NCBI RefSeq assembly: GCF_001424585.1
Contig: NZ_LMPJ01000010.1
Coordinates: 176,000 to 239,999, forward strand
DNA: 64,000 nucleotides
DNA from: Chryseobacterium sp. Leaf180
GTDB taxonomy: Bacteria > Bacteroidota > Bacteroidia > Flavobacteriales > Weeksellaceae
Direction of reading: 5' to 3'
Position numbers and translations under genes: made by a program. Each line of letters begins with the position of its first letter. Positions within the stretch are counted from its first letter, which is position 1. This document shows, piece after piece, positions 1-7,829 of this stretch. The notes beneath the pieces were generated by a model. That model saw nothing but the letters and a program-made list of their open reading frames with translations. It was not told where the DNA came from and did no database searches.

Positions 1-590
1 GTGAGATTGATTCTCGGTGAATCTACTTTCTTTGTAGGCGGAAGGCGGTGCAGCCAGTGTTTCTGTGTTTCACCTTTCATCACCAGCAGACTTCCGTTTT
101 CAAGATGAATATCGATCCGTTCGCACGTGGCTTTATGTTTAAAGGAAAACTTTCTTTCCGCGCCAAAACTTAAAGACGCAATCGCACCATTGTTCTTCAG
201 ATCTTTTTCGCCATCGCTGTGATATGCCATGCCTTCGCTGCCGTCGTGGTATAGATTCAGCAGGCATGAATTGTATGTTTCGCCCGAAACTTCTTCGCAC
301 TTGTGTTTTAATGCTGATAATTCCGGAGTCCAGAGTTTAGCTTTTTTGGTGCGTTTGGAATAGGTGTATTCGAATTCCTTTGCGCCAAACCATGCGACTT
401 TTCTTTTGGTGTAAATCAGTTTTCCGAAAATCACGGCTTCATCAAATTCCCAGGGAATGTCATTCATTAAATACTGAAAATAAAACGCGCATTCAGCATC
501 CGAAAAAATCTTACCGTAATAGTCTGCCGTACCTTCTTTCGGAAGAATATTGAAAGGAAAATGGTGATCGTCGTCAAAAAGGTTTTGCAT
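1..590 (-). CDS. alkB: AlkB-like alpha-ketoglutarate-dependent dioxygenase (3' end cut by window edge)
   Basis: Fe(II)/2-oxoglutarate dioxygenase that oxidatively removes alkyl groups from DNA bases. I translated it from the ATG at 590; about 196 residues are visible and the reading frame runs off the left edge. The iron ligands are in place: AYHSDGE (H124, D126) and the distal HWLHRLPP (H181), followed by RINLT with R193, which is the 2-oxoglutarate-binding arginine of the RxNxTxR motif. Only the last few residues should be missing, since AlkB proteins of this type have about 200. It lies downstream of an AraC-methyltransferase fusion on the same strand, so an alkylation-repair operon is inferred. 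Confidence 0.9.
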   Translation of the reverse strand, partial: MQNLFDDDHHFPFNILPKEGTADYYGKIFSDAECAFYFQYLMNDIPWEFDEAVIFGKLIYTKRKVAWFGAKEFEYTYSKRTKKAKLWTPELSALKHKCEEVSGETYNSCLLNLYHDGSEGMAYHSDGEKDLKNNGAIASLSFGAERKFSFKHKATCERIDIHLENGSLLVMKGETQKHWLHRLPPTKKVDSPRINL

Positions 591-624
591 TGCTGTTAAA
601 ATTGGAAATTCAGAATAATTTATT

Positions 625-1122
625 CTAATCCTGAGCTAAAACATTGATCTGCAATTCTCCTGAATAATGCAGGTAAAACAAAAATTTATGACTCACATCA
701 GTAAAATGGTAATAAAAAAAATCACTGTCGCGCTGTGTCAGATGAAAAAAATGAAGTAAAAACTCGGTAAAAGATTCTGAATCAACAAGAATTCCTCCGT
801 TAAATTTCTTTTCAATACCATTCGATTCAAAATAACCTAGCGTTTTTGTCAAATCTTTGAATACCTTTTTTTTATAGTTTTTTGAAATCCAAGGCTGATT
901 GGTACCGTTGAAAAATAAAAGTTCTTTAATTTTTAAATCTTTAAAAATTACGATGATGTCTTTAATTACATTTTTTGGTGCATTTATTTTCGGCTTAACC
1001 CAATACGACGAATGAGTTTCAGGATGCCAAATAATATCTCTTTTCTTCTTCTCATCAAATTCAAACAATGGAAAATTGCGGTATTCAATTAGACAGATGT
1101 CACGCTTCTTTATTTTAATCAT
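625..1122 (-). CDS. Hypothetical protein between Ada-like and AlkB genes
   Basis: I do not recognise this 165-residue protein. It is rich in Lys, Phe, Ile and Asn, has no signal peptide or clear membrane segment, and is probably cytoplasmic. An ATG at 1122 with an A-rich upstream region is preferred; the frame could also open at a GTG at 1149, inside the end of the upstream gene. It sits 10 bp after the Ada-like gene and 34 bp before alkB on the same strand, so it is probably co-transcribed with the repair genes. A repair role is only guilt by association. It is more AT-rich than its neighbours. Confidence 0.65.
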   Translation of the reverse strand: MIKIKKRDICLIEYRNFPLFEFDEKKKRDIIWHPETHSSYWVKPKINAPKNVIKDIIVIFKDLKIKELLFFNGTNQPWISKNYKKKVFKDLTKTLGYFESNGIEKKFNGGILVDSESFTEFLLHFFHLTQRDSDFFYYHFTDVSHKFLFYLHYSGELQINVLAQD

Positions 1123-1132
1123 AGCTTTATTA

Positions 1133-1969
1133 TTAGAGAAATTTAGCACTTTCCCACCCGATCATCAGCTCCTTTCTTTCACTTCCCCACATATAACCAC
1201 CAATTTTTCCGGAAGCCTGAATAACGCGATGGCAGGGAATAATAAACGCAACCGGATTACTGCCAATGGCTGTTCCCACTGCTCTGGAAGCTTTTGTATT
1301 TCCAATTTGATCTGCTATTTTACCGTAAGTTGACAGTTTTCCCATCGGAATATTAAGTAAACTTTCCCAGACTTTGAGCTGGAAATCGGTACCTTTCAAA
1401 TGAAGCTTAATGTTTTGAGGATTCGTCCAGTCTTTTGAAAAAATCGATAATGCACTTTGCTGTAATTCATTTTCCTTTTCAAAAAAAGATGCACTGGGAA
1501 ATTTATTATGTAAATCTCTCAATGCATTTTCTTTATCTTCGTCGAAAGCCATGTAGCAGATTCCTTTATCAGTCGAAGCCACGATGATTTTGCCAAACGG
1601 ACTTTCAGAAAAATGATAATCTATAGTCAAGTTTCTGCCACCGTTTTTATATTCTGCAGGCGACATGCCTTCAATTTTCACAAATAAATCGTGCAGCCTG
1701 CTGCTGCTTGAAAATCCGGTTTCTAAAGCGGCATCAAATAAAGTCGCCTTATCTGAAAGAAGACTTTTCGCATGTTCTAAACTTAAAAACTGTAAAAACT
1801 TTTTCGGACTCGTTCCTGCCCAGTTAGTAAACAGTTTCTGAAAATGCGCCGGACTCAAATGAACTTGTTCTGCCACTTCATCCAAATTGGGCTGAAGTTT
1901 AAAATTGCTGCGGATATATTGTATCACCTTTGCAATTCTGTAATAATCAATTTCGTCTTGTGCAGTCAT
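1133..1969 (-). CDS. AraC-type HTH / O6-methylguanine-DNA methyltransferase fusion (Ada-like)
   Basis: Bifunctional regulator and suicide repair enzyme. Residues about 8-85 form an AraC-type helix-turn-helix region (LDEVAEQVHLSPAHFQKLF). The C-terminal half is a methylated-DNA-[protein]-cysteine methyltransferase with the acceptor motif PCHRV, Cys near residue 246, that takes methyl groups from O6-methylguanine. The N-terminal zinc-binding methylphosphotriester domain of E. coli Ada is absent, so sensing, if any, must use another route. I chose the ATG at 1969 because it lies just before the HTH; an upstream ATG at 2011 would add 14 residues. Downstream on the same strand are an unknown gene and alkB, consistent with an adaptive-response operon. 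Confidence 0.9.
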   Translation of the reverse strand: MTAQDEIDYYRIAKVIQYIRSNFKLQPNLDEVAEQVHLSPAHFQKLFTNWAGTSPKKFLQFLSLEHAKSLLSDKATLFDAALETGFSSSSRLHDLFVKIEGMSPAEYKNGGRNLTIDYHFSESPFGKIIVASTDKGICYMAFDEDKENALRDLHNKFPSASFFEKENELQQSALSIFSKDWTNPQNIKLHLKGTDFQLKVWESLLNIPMGKLSTYGKIADQIGNTKASRAVGTAIGSNPVAFIIPCHRVIQASGKIGGYMWGSERKELMIGWESAKFL

Positions 1970-2037
1970 TTCTCTCAGTTTAATCTCACAAATTTCAGCA
2001 TAAAAACTCAAAAGAAAAATCCGTTTCCTGCGGAGTT

Positions 2038-2889
2038 TTAATCTCTGTTGATGTGATAATACGCCAGCATTTTATAATACAGTTTTGCCGCTAAAAATGC
2101 ACTTGGTTTTGAATACGCAGAATCCATCAGCTCAACAATATCGAAAGCAACCACATTGCATTTTTCGAAAACTTTTCTCAGCAATTCTAAAGTTGGATAC
2201 CACTGCAATCCGCCTGGTTCCGGCGTTCCCGTTGAAGGCGCAATAGAAGGATCAAACGCATCCAAATCGATGGTGATGTACACGTTTCCTGAAACTTTTT
2301 CCAGAACATCATTTACCCAGTTTTCATTATTGGCGATTTCGTGGGCAAAAAACACTCGTCCTTCCGGCAAATATTCAACTTCTTCCACATCCATAGAACG
2401 TATTCCTACCTGAATTAAATTATGCTTCTGATTCGCCTCGAAAACCGCACATGCGTGATTGGAAGTGGAACCGTGAAACTCCGGACGAAGATCAGTATGC
2501 GCATCCAGCTGAAGAACAGTCAAATTTTCAAATTTCTCTCCCACCGCACGAATCGAACCGATAGAAACCGAATGTTCTCCACCAAAAAGGGTGAAAAGTT
2601 TATCAGTCGCCAAAAGCTCTTTAGTTTTCTGGTAAACAGCTTCCGTCATCGCTTCCGGAGTTGAATTTTCAGAGATTTCACCAGCCATATAAACACCTTC
2701 CAGATAAGGTTCTGTTCCGGTTTCGATGTCATAAAGTTCCATATTTTCGGAAGCATCAAGAAACAGTTCCGGACCTTTGTCGGCACCTTTTCCCCACGTT
2801 GAGGTTCCGTCGTACGGTACAGTGATCAAAACTACTTTTGAGTTTTCTAATGAAGCATTTTCTTCGGGAATTCCTGCGTATGTTTTCAT
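2038..2889 (-). CDS. speB: Agmatinase (ureohydrolase family)
   Basis: Hydrolyses agmatine to putrescine and urea, following arginine decarboxylase, which is encoded at 3810-5201. The 283-residue protein has the binuclear manganese ligands of the arginase/agmatinase fold: GGEHS (H106), LDAHTDLR (D129, H131, D133) and DLDAFDP (D208, D210). The start at 2889 (MKTYAG) is preferred to an in-frame start 75 bp upstream because the extra residues are AT-rich and unlike the family. It lies 68 bp upstream of the Ada-like gene on the same strand, so read-through is possible. Formiminoglutamase or arginase specificity cannot be excluded from sequence alone, but the nearby speA favours agmatine. Confidence 0.88.
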   Translation of the reverse strand: MKTYAGIPEENASLENSKVVLITVPYDGTSTWGKGADKGPELFLDASENMELYDIETGTEPYLEGVYMAGEISENSTPEAMTEAVYQKTKELLATDKLFTLFGGEHSVSIGSIRAVGEKFENLTVLQLDAHTDLRPEFHGSTSNHACAVFEANQKHNLIQVGIRSMDVEEVEYLPEGRVFFAHEIANNENWVNDVLEKVSGNVYITIDLDAFDPSIAPSTGTPEPGGLQWYPTLELLRKVFEKCNVVAFDIVELMDSAYSKPSAFLAAKLYYKMLAYYHINRD

Positions 2890-3072
2890 AATTTGATTTA
2901 AAATGTAAGATTTAAATATTTTCTCCAAATATATGAAGAACTTCGAAAAAAGCGGGAAACTCAATCTTAAGCGATGATTTTTATTTTAAATTTAAAAGAA
3001 AAATTCAGATTACTGAAATCATACATTCTGCATGAATTTCCTTCTTAATTCCTACCTTTACGAAAACTTTTT

Positions 3073-3732
3073 ATGGCACTTAAAGCGGTACTTTTTGATA
3101 TGGATGGCGTGATTGTAGATACCGAACCGCTTCACCGGAAAGCATATTTTAAAACTTTTGCAGAGCTCGGAATTGAAGTTTCTGAAGAACTGTACAATTC
3201 ATTTACCGGCGCATCCACCAAAAGAGTTTGTGAAATACTTATTGCGCAATTTCATTTAAAACAAACCGTTGAAGAAATTACGGCGATTAAGAGAGACCAT
3301 TTTAAAGATTATTTTTATCACGATGAAACGTTTGACCTGATTTTAGGGGTAAGACAACTTATCGAGCATTATTTCAATCACGGCATCAAACTTATCGTAG
3401 CATCATCCGCAAGTATGACCACGATAAATATGGTTTTTGATAAATTTAAACTTGAAGACTATTTTGGCGGAAAAATTTCCGGAGCCGATCTCACAGAATC
3501 AAAACCTGATCCCGAAATTTTTCAATTAGCCGCAAAAATGGCCGGCGAACCCATAAAAAACTGCCTTGTCATTGAAGATTCCACCAATGGTATAATTGCC
3601 GCTCACCGCGCCGGAATTTTCTGCGTTGCCTACAAAAGTCCGCACACGCACAATCAGGATTACAGTATGGCAAATATGATTGTCTCCGATTACTCTGAAC
3701 TGGAAGTTGAGAAGATTGCCAAGTTTTTTTAA
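3073..3732 (+). CDS. HAD-family hydrolase, beta-phosphoglucomutase-like
   Basis: Phosphatase or phosphomutase of the haloacid dehalogenase superfamily, 219 residues, cytoplasmic. Motif I is FDMDGVIVDTEP (nucleophile D9, D11). A cap helical region follows (residues about 16-85). Motif II is VASSAS, and the later Lys and acidic motifs are ESKPDPEIF and VIEDSTNG. This is the beta-PGM/YcjU-type subfamily; the natural substrate is unknown. It is transcribed alone between divergent agmatinase and convergent arginine decarboxylase. A near-consensus -7 element (TACCTTTA, 3053-3060) precedes it. It ends at a hairpin terminator. Confidence 0.85.
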   Translation: MALKAVLFDMDGVIVDTEPLHRKAYFKTFAELGIEVSEELYNSFTGASTKRVCEILIAQFHLKQTVEEITAIKRDHFKDYFYHDETFDLILGVRQLIEHYFNHGIKLIVASSASMTTINMVFDKFKLEDYFGGKISGADLTESKPDPEIFQLAAKMAGEPIKNCLVIEDSTNGIIAAHRAGIFCVAYKSPHTHNQDYSMANMIVSDYSELEVEKIAKFF

Positions 3733-3737
3733 GCAAA

Positions 3738-3765
3738 ACCAGCTCTCAAAATTATGAGAGCTGGT
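3738..3765. terminator. Bidirectional hairpin terminator between HAD gene and speA
   Basis: A perfect 11-bp inverted repeat (ACCAGCTCTCA / TGAGAGCTGGT) with a 6-nt loop lies between two convergent genes. On the minus strand it is followed by TTTT. On the plus strand the downstream sequence is only T-rich. Confidence 0.8.
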
Positions 3766-3809
3766 CTATATTGTTTGATTACTTTTTTACGATTCTTAGA
3801 GCAATAAAC

Positions 3810-5201
3810 TTAATAACCTAAAATCTTCAAAATATCTTCCGGTTCCTGCTTTTCTCTAAAAATCTCATACTGAAACTCACCATCTTCATCTTTCTGAATC
3901 AAAACGTGTCTTGGCTGAGGCATTAAGCAATGATGCACTCCACCATATCCACCAATCATCTCCTGATATGCGCCGGTATGGAAAAACCCGATGTACAAAG
4001 GTTTTGTATCATTAAAAACCGGGAGATAAATTGCATTGGTATGTTGTTCAGAATTGTAATAATCGTCTGAATCACACGTCAATCCACCAAGAAAAACGCG
4101 TTCGTAAGAATCTTCCCAACGGTTGAGTGGCAACATGATAAAGTGACGAGAAATTGCCCACGTATCAGGAAGTGTGGTCATGAAAGAAGAATCAATCATA
4201 TTCCATTTCTCACGGTCATTCTGACGTTTCTGAGAGATGATTTTATAAAGATTTGCGCCGCTTTCTCCGACAGTGTAACTTCCGAATTCGGTGTAGATAT
4301 TCGGTTCCTCCACACCTTCTTCTTCACAGAACTTTTTGATCTGAGAAACGATTTCATCAATCATATACTGATAATCGTAATCAAAATTCAAAGAAGTTTT
4401 AATAGGAAAACCACCGCCAATATTCAGTGAATTTACTTCGGGTGCAATTTTTTTCAAACGTGCATATACACGAAGACATTTGTATAATTCATTCCAGTAA
4501 TACGCAGTGTCTTTGATTCCTGTATTAATGAAAAAATGCAGCATTTTAAGCCTTGCATTCGGATGTTCAGCAATTTTCTGACTGTAATACGGAATAATAT
4601 CGCGGTAACCGATCCCAAGTCGCGAAGTGTAAAATTCAAACTTCGGTTCTTCTTCAGAAGCGATTCTGATTCCGATGTCGAATGTTGTATCGATACTTTC
4701 TGTCAGTTTATCAAGTTCCCGGTAATTATCCAAAATCGGCGTAATGTTCTCAAAACCACTGTTGATCATCTCGGAAATTTTCGCCAGATAATCATCAGTT
4801 TTAAAGCCATTACAAATGACTTCGATATTTTTGTCGACCTTGCCCTTGTCATACAGCGCTTTCACAATATCCATGTCATAAGCAGATGATGTTTCAATTG
4901 AAATGTCATTTTTCAACGCTTCTTCAATCACAAAATTGAAGTGACTGGATTTTGTACAGTAACAGTACGTGTAACTCTTTTTGTAATCGTGCTTTTCAAA
5001 AGAAGCCTTAAACCACGATTTTGCTCTCTGAATATTCTGAGAAATTTTCGGTAAATAACTGATCTTTAAAGGTGTACCAAATTTTTCTATAACTTCCATT
5101 AGAGGAATATCATGAAAAAGAAGGTTATTTTCAGCAACATTGAATTCTTCCGTCGGGAAATACAATGTCTGATCGATCAGCTCAGAATACTTTATCTTCA
5201 T
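3810..5201 (-). CDS. speA: Biosynthetic arginine decarboxylase
   Basis: PLP-dependent decarboxylase of the alanine-racemase/Orn-DAP-Arg fold (group IV) making agmatine from arginine. The 463 residues match the short Bacteroidetes form. The PLP lysine is probably K84 in YCTKSS, and the Gly-rich phosphate-binding motif is NIGGGFPIK. CDSDDYYN and FHTGAYQE near the C-terminus are typical of the substrate-pocket half. With agmatinase at 2038-2889 it completes arginine to putrescine by the agmatine route. It is encoded 117 bp downstream of thiN on the same strand and probably has its own promoter. Confidence 0.88.
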   Translation of the reverse strand: MKIKYSELIDQTLYFPTEEFNVAENNLLFHDIPLMEVIEKFGTPLKISYLPKISQNIQRAKSWFKASFEKHDYKKSYTYCYCTKSSHFNFVIEEALKNDISIETSSAYDMDIVKALYDKGKVDKNIEVICNGFKTDDYLAKISEMINSGFENITPILDNYRELDKLTESIDTTFDIGIRIASEEEPKFEFYTSRLGIGYRDIIPYYSQKIAEHPNARLKMLHFFINTGIKDTAYYWNELYKCLRVYARLKKIAPEVNSLNIGGGFPIKTSLNFDYDYQYMIDEIVSQIKKFCEEEGVEEPNIYTEFGSYTVGESGANLYKIISQKRQNDREKWNMIDSSFMTTLPDTWAISRHFIMLPLNRWEDSYERVFLGGLTCDSDDYYNSEQHTNAIYLPVFNDTKPLYIGFFHTGAYQEMIGGYGGVHHCLMPQPRHVLIQKDEDGEFQYEIFREKQEPEDILKILGY

Positions 5202-5318
5202 TTTTTATTTAAACGTTTTTGCACTGCAAAATTGCTAAAAAAGTTTCGTTTTACAGTTTTAATTTATCTTAAAGTTTGCATCAGGCGGAATCGATGCGTT
5301 TTGCCAAAAACAAAGACG

Positions 5319-5975
5319 TTATACATAATCTGCGCCAACAAATAAAAGAATCTCGCCATCGTCGAATCTGATTTCAACTTCATCCTCATTTGCAAAATTT
5401 CGGGTGCTGATATTGGTTGTTACAGAAAGTGTTTCACCTGAAAGATTCCAGTTTAAACCTTTGGTAATGACGTTTTTAGTTTCAGGAAAAGGATATAATG
5501 ACATCATTTTATTCTTTACATCGTTTATTTTATAATTTCTCCCAATAAAATAATACACAGAATTTTCATCAAAAAATTTAATTTCCAGATCATTTTTAAA
5601 ACGAAAAGCGACGGTTAAATTCCCCAGAAAATGATCCTGTTCTCCTCCACTTCCACCAAAAACATCCACTTTTTTGTAACCTTTTTCCAAAATTATTTCC
5701 AAAGCTTTCTGAAAATCAGTTTTGTTTTGATCAGGTGTAAAAATAAATTTTTTGTGGTCAATTTTTTCATCAAAACCGTGATGCGAATCAAAGTCTCCCG
5801 AAATAAAATCAAGTTTATCCAACGAAAAACCCATCTTTTTTAAATAGTGAAAAGCACCGTCTGTGCAGGCAATAAGTTTGTAATGCTCGATATTTGGAAG
5901 AATTTCCGGCGGATTTCCGTTGATGAAAAGTAATGCTTTATCGCTCACTTGGATTCCAGTATTCTTCCGGTTCAT
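5319..5975 (-). CDS. Thiamine diphosphokinase
   Basis: Transfers pyrophosphate from ATP to thiamine to give the cofactor thiamine diphosphate. The 218-residue protein shows the N-terminal catalytic motif ACTDGA and LDFISGDFDS, then TPDQNKTDFQKA and GGSGGEQDH, all hallmarks of the TPK/ThiN fold. The ATG at 5975 (MNRKNTG) is preferred; a start at 6008 would extend deeper into the upstream gene. Even so it overlaps the end of the cobalamin adenosyltransferase gene by 38 bp, which suggests translational coupling. Cytoplasmic. Confidence 0.85.
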   Translation of the reverse strand: MNRKNTGIQVSDKALLFINGNPPEILPNIEHYKLIACTDGAFHYLKKMGFSLDKLDFISGDFDSHHGFDEKIDHKKFIFTPDQNKTDFQKALEIILEKGYKKVDVFGGSGGEQDHFLGNLTVAFRFKNDLEIKFFDENSVYYFIGRNYKINDVKNKMMSLYPFPETKNVITKGLNWNLSGETLSVTTNISTRNFANEDEVEIRFDDGEILLFVGADYV

Positions 5976-6507
5976 TATTGATTTTCGAAATATATCGCGC
6001 CAAAACAAACAGATAATCCGACAGTCGGTTGAGATATTTGATCAGTTCGGCACGTACTTCTTCAGATTCATTTAGAAAAACCAATGACCGTTCGGCTCTT
6101 CTGCAGATCGTTCGCGCAGCGTGCAAAAATGTCGCAGATTTTCCGCCTCCTGGAAGTATAAAAAACTGCAAAGGCTCCAGTTTTTCCTCGAAAGCATCCA
6201 TCCAGTTTTCAAGTTCTTCAATCTCCTCGTCTGAAATAATCAGTGGTAATCGCGATTTTCCATTGGCAAGCATCAGTTTGTCTGTGGGCGTTGCGGCTTC
6301 AGAACCAACAGTAAATAAGTCAAACTGAATTTTCTTCAGCTGTTTTAAAACCTCTTCGTCTTCAATAAAACTTTTGGCAATTCCGATGAAAGAGTTAAGC
6401 TCGTCGATCGTTCCGTAACTGTCAACGCGAGCGCTGGCTTTAGAAACGCGCGTTCCGCCATAAAGCGCAGTTTCACCTTTGTCACCGGTTTTTGTGTAAA
6501 TTTTCAT
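5938..6507 (-). CDS. Cob(I)alamin adenosyltransferase, PduO type
   Basis: Adenosylates corrinoids with ATP to form coenzyme B12. The 189-residue protein begins with the PduO-family signature KIYTKTGDKGETALYGG (ATP-binding loop), then DSYGTIDELNS, and the C-terminal corrinoid-side motif RTICRRAERSLV with LSDYLFVLARY. It fits this window's B12 salvage theme: two cobalamin riboswitches and a BtuB/BtuG pair lie within 21 kb. It overlaps thiN by 38 bp and lies 15 bp after a lipoprotein gene on the same strand. No riboswitch is visible directly upstream. Confidence 0.9.
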   Translation of the reverse strand: MKIYTKTGDKGETALYGGTRVSKASARVDSYGTIDELNSFIGIAKSFIEDEEVLKQLKKIQFDLFTVGSEAATPTDKLMLANGKSRLPLIISDEEIEELENWMDAFEEKLEPLQFFILPGGGKSATFLHAARTICRRAERSLVFLNESEEVRAELIKYLNRLSDYLFVLARYISKINNEPEEYWNPSER

Positions 6508-6522
6508 ACGACTAAAATACCA

Positions 6523-7107
6523 TTATTTTTCCACTTCCACATACTGCAAAACCGTATTGTCTTTAGGATTTATGATAATCGTGCTCGTGTTCGGGAATCG
6601 TTTGATCTTGTAATATTCGATGCTTTTATCATTTTTTAAATCATCCAAAAACTTCGGATCAATAACGTCGGCAGGAACAAATTTTTCAAGAAAACTTATT
6701 TTGTCGATAATCGACTGTCCATCTATTTTTCTCGCCGTCTTTTCAGATTTTGACTCGTCTGTTGTTGGCTGCGTTTCAAAAAAAGGCAAAACACTTGATT
6801 TCGGCGCTTTATATTTAAAAACAAATGCTTGAGAACCATTCGGAAACTTTATTTTTTTCCCTTTCAGTTCACTTACGGTGATGTTATCTGTATTTTTAAA
6901 AACCTGACTTAAAGGTACATCTTCCGATCCCAAAACCGAGTTGATAGATTCTGTAACGGTTTCACGAACGATCTTTTCTCCTGCTTCCGTTGCTCTTCTG
7001 GTAACGCTTTCTGTGGTTTTTGTTACCGTTTCGTTAATTTTTTCCTCCACTTTATTACAGGAAAACAAAACGCAGCTTCCGGCAATCGCAATCAATACTT
7101 TTTTCAT
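6523..7107 (-). CDS. Putative lipoprotein, function unknown
   Basis: A 194-residue exported protein with a lipoprotein signal peptide: KK, a hydrophobic core and the lipobox LFSC with Cys near residue 17. After the Cys comes a Thr/Glu-rich, probably helical stretch (residues about 20-55, heptad-like ETVTKTTESVTRRATEAGE), then a mixed region with no family I can name. It lies 15 bp upstream of the adenosyltransferase gene, so the two are probably co-transcribed. No function is assigned. Confidence 0.7.
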   Translation of the reverse strand: MKKVLIAIAGSCVLFSCNKVEEKINETVTKTTESVTRRATEAGEKIVRETVTESINSVLGSEDVPLSQVFKNTDNITVSELKGKKIKFPNGSQAFVFKYKAPKSSVLPFFETQPTTDESKSEKTARKIDGQSIIDKISFLEKFVPADVIDPKFLDDLKNDKSIEYYKIKRFPNTSTIIINPKDNTVLQYVEVEK

Positions 7108-7203
7108 CGGATTATTTTATCCTTTGTTCATCAATTTCACTGCCACAGCTTTCAAGCTCGCTGTTAAATAAAATTAAAAAAATCAGCATTTACAAAATAC
7201 TAC

Positions 7204-7225
7204 TGACAAACTGTTGTCACACAAC
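7204..7225. promoter_or_regulatory. Overlapping inverted repeats, candidate operator upstream of DinB-fold gene
   Basis: Two perfect dyads overlap: TGACAA-N4-TTGTCA (7204-7219) and GTTGT-N3-ACAAC (7213-7225). They lie just upstream of a -7 element and so would cover the -33 region of the DinB-fold gene. A candidate binder is the WYL-type repressor encoded convergently at 7829-8794; this is inference. Confidence 0.45.
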
Positions 7226-7230
7226 GCCTG

Positions 7231-7238
7231 TATCTTTG
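7231..7238 (+). promoter_or_regulatory. Bacteroidetes -7 element for DinB-fold gene
   Basis: TATCTTTG is an exact match to TAnnTTTG, 30 bp before the ATG at 7268. No well-spaced -33 TTG is present; the nearest TTG is 14 bp upstream, inside the dyad. Confidence 0.55.
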
Positions 7239-7267
7239 CCTTAAGTTTAACATTTAAAACAAAAATT

Positions 7268-7759
7268 ATGACAGCAACGACAACACAAACTGCACAGTTT
7301 ATTTCTGCAGATCAATTACTTAAACATTGGCTTGGACACAGAAATCTCACGAGAAGAGTTATTGAATTATTTCCTGAAAAAGATCTATTTGAATTTTCTG
7401 TTGCAGGTTTAAGGCCATTTTCAAGCATGGCGATTGAACTGATCAGCATGTGCGGACCAGGATTAAAAGGTATCGTAGAAAAAAAAATGGACGAATTTTC
7501 TGAAGAAACTTTTAAGCCAAAGACCAAGAAGGAAATTCTGCAGAAATGGGACGAAGAAACAAAATTAATTAATGAATATTTTCCACAGATTTCGGAAGAT
7601 CGTTTTCAGGAAACTTTTAATTTATTTGGTCAGTACGAATTTCCAGTGTTTGAAAATATCCTGTATTTTATTGATAATGAAATACATCACCGCGCTCAGG
7701 GAATCACTTATCTGCGTGCTTTGGGAATTCAGCCGCCGTTTTTCTGGGAACGTTTTTAA
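7268..7759 (+). CDS. DinB superfamily protein
   Basis: A 163-residue four-helix-bundle protein of the DinB/YfiT superfamily, a fold that usually binds a metal through three histidines and in some members uses low-molecular-weight thiols. Likely ligands lie in HWLGHRN near residue 18 and in the C-terminal EIHHRAQGITYLRALG. The ATG at 7268 follows an exact -7 element; an upstream in-frame ATG at 7214 falls inside the promoter and is rejected. The gene converges on a WYL-domain regulator, a common partner arrangement in Bacteroidetes. The substrate is unknown. It is one of three DinB-fold genes in this window. Confidence 0.8.
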   Translation: MTATTTQTAQFISADQLLKHWLGHRNLTRRVIELFPEKDLFEFSVAGLRPFSSMAIELISMCGPGLKGIVEKKMDEFSEETFKPKTKKEILQKWDEETKLINEYFPQISEDRFQETFNLFGQYEFPVFENILYFIDNEIHHRAQGITYLRALGIQPPFFWERF

Positions 7760-7783
7760 ACTTTAAAACTGTTTTAAACTAAT

Positions 7784-7829
7784 AATTCCTGTAGATTTCC
7801 AATTGAAAAAATTAAAATCTGCAGGAATT
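7784..7829. terminator. Bidirectional terminator between DinB-fold and WYL regulator genes
   Basis: A 15-bp inverted repeat (left arm 7784-7798, right arm 7815-7829) with one G-T wobble lies between two convergent genes. It touches the stop codon of the WYL gene. Neither side has a long T run. Confidence 0.65.
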
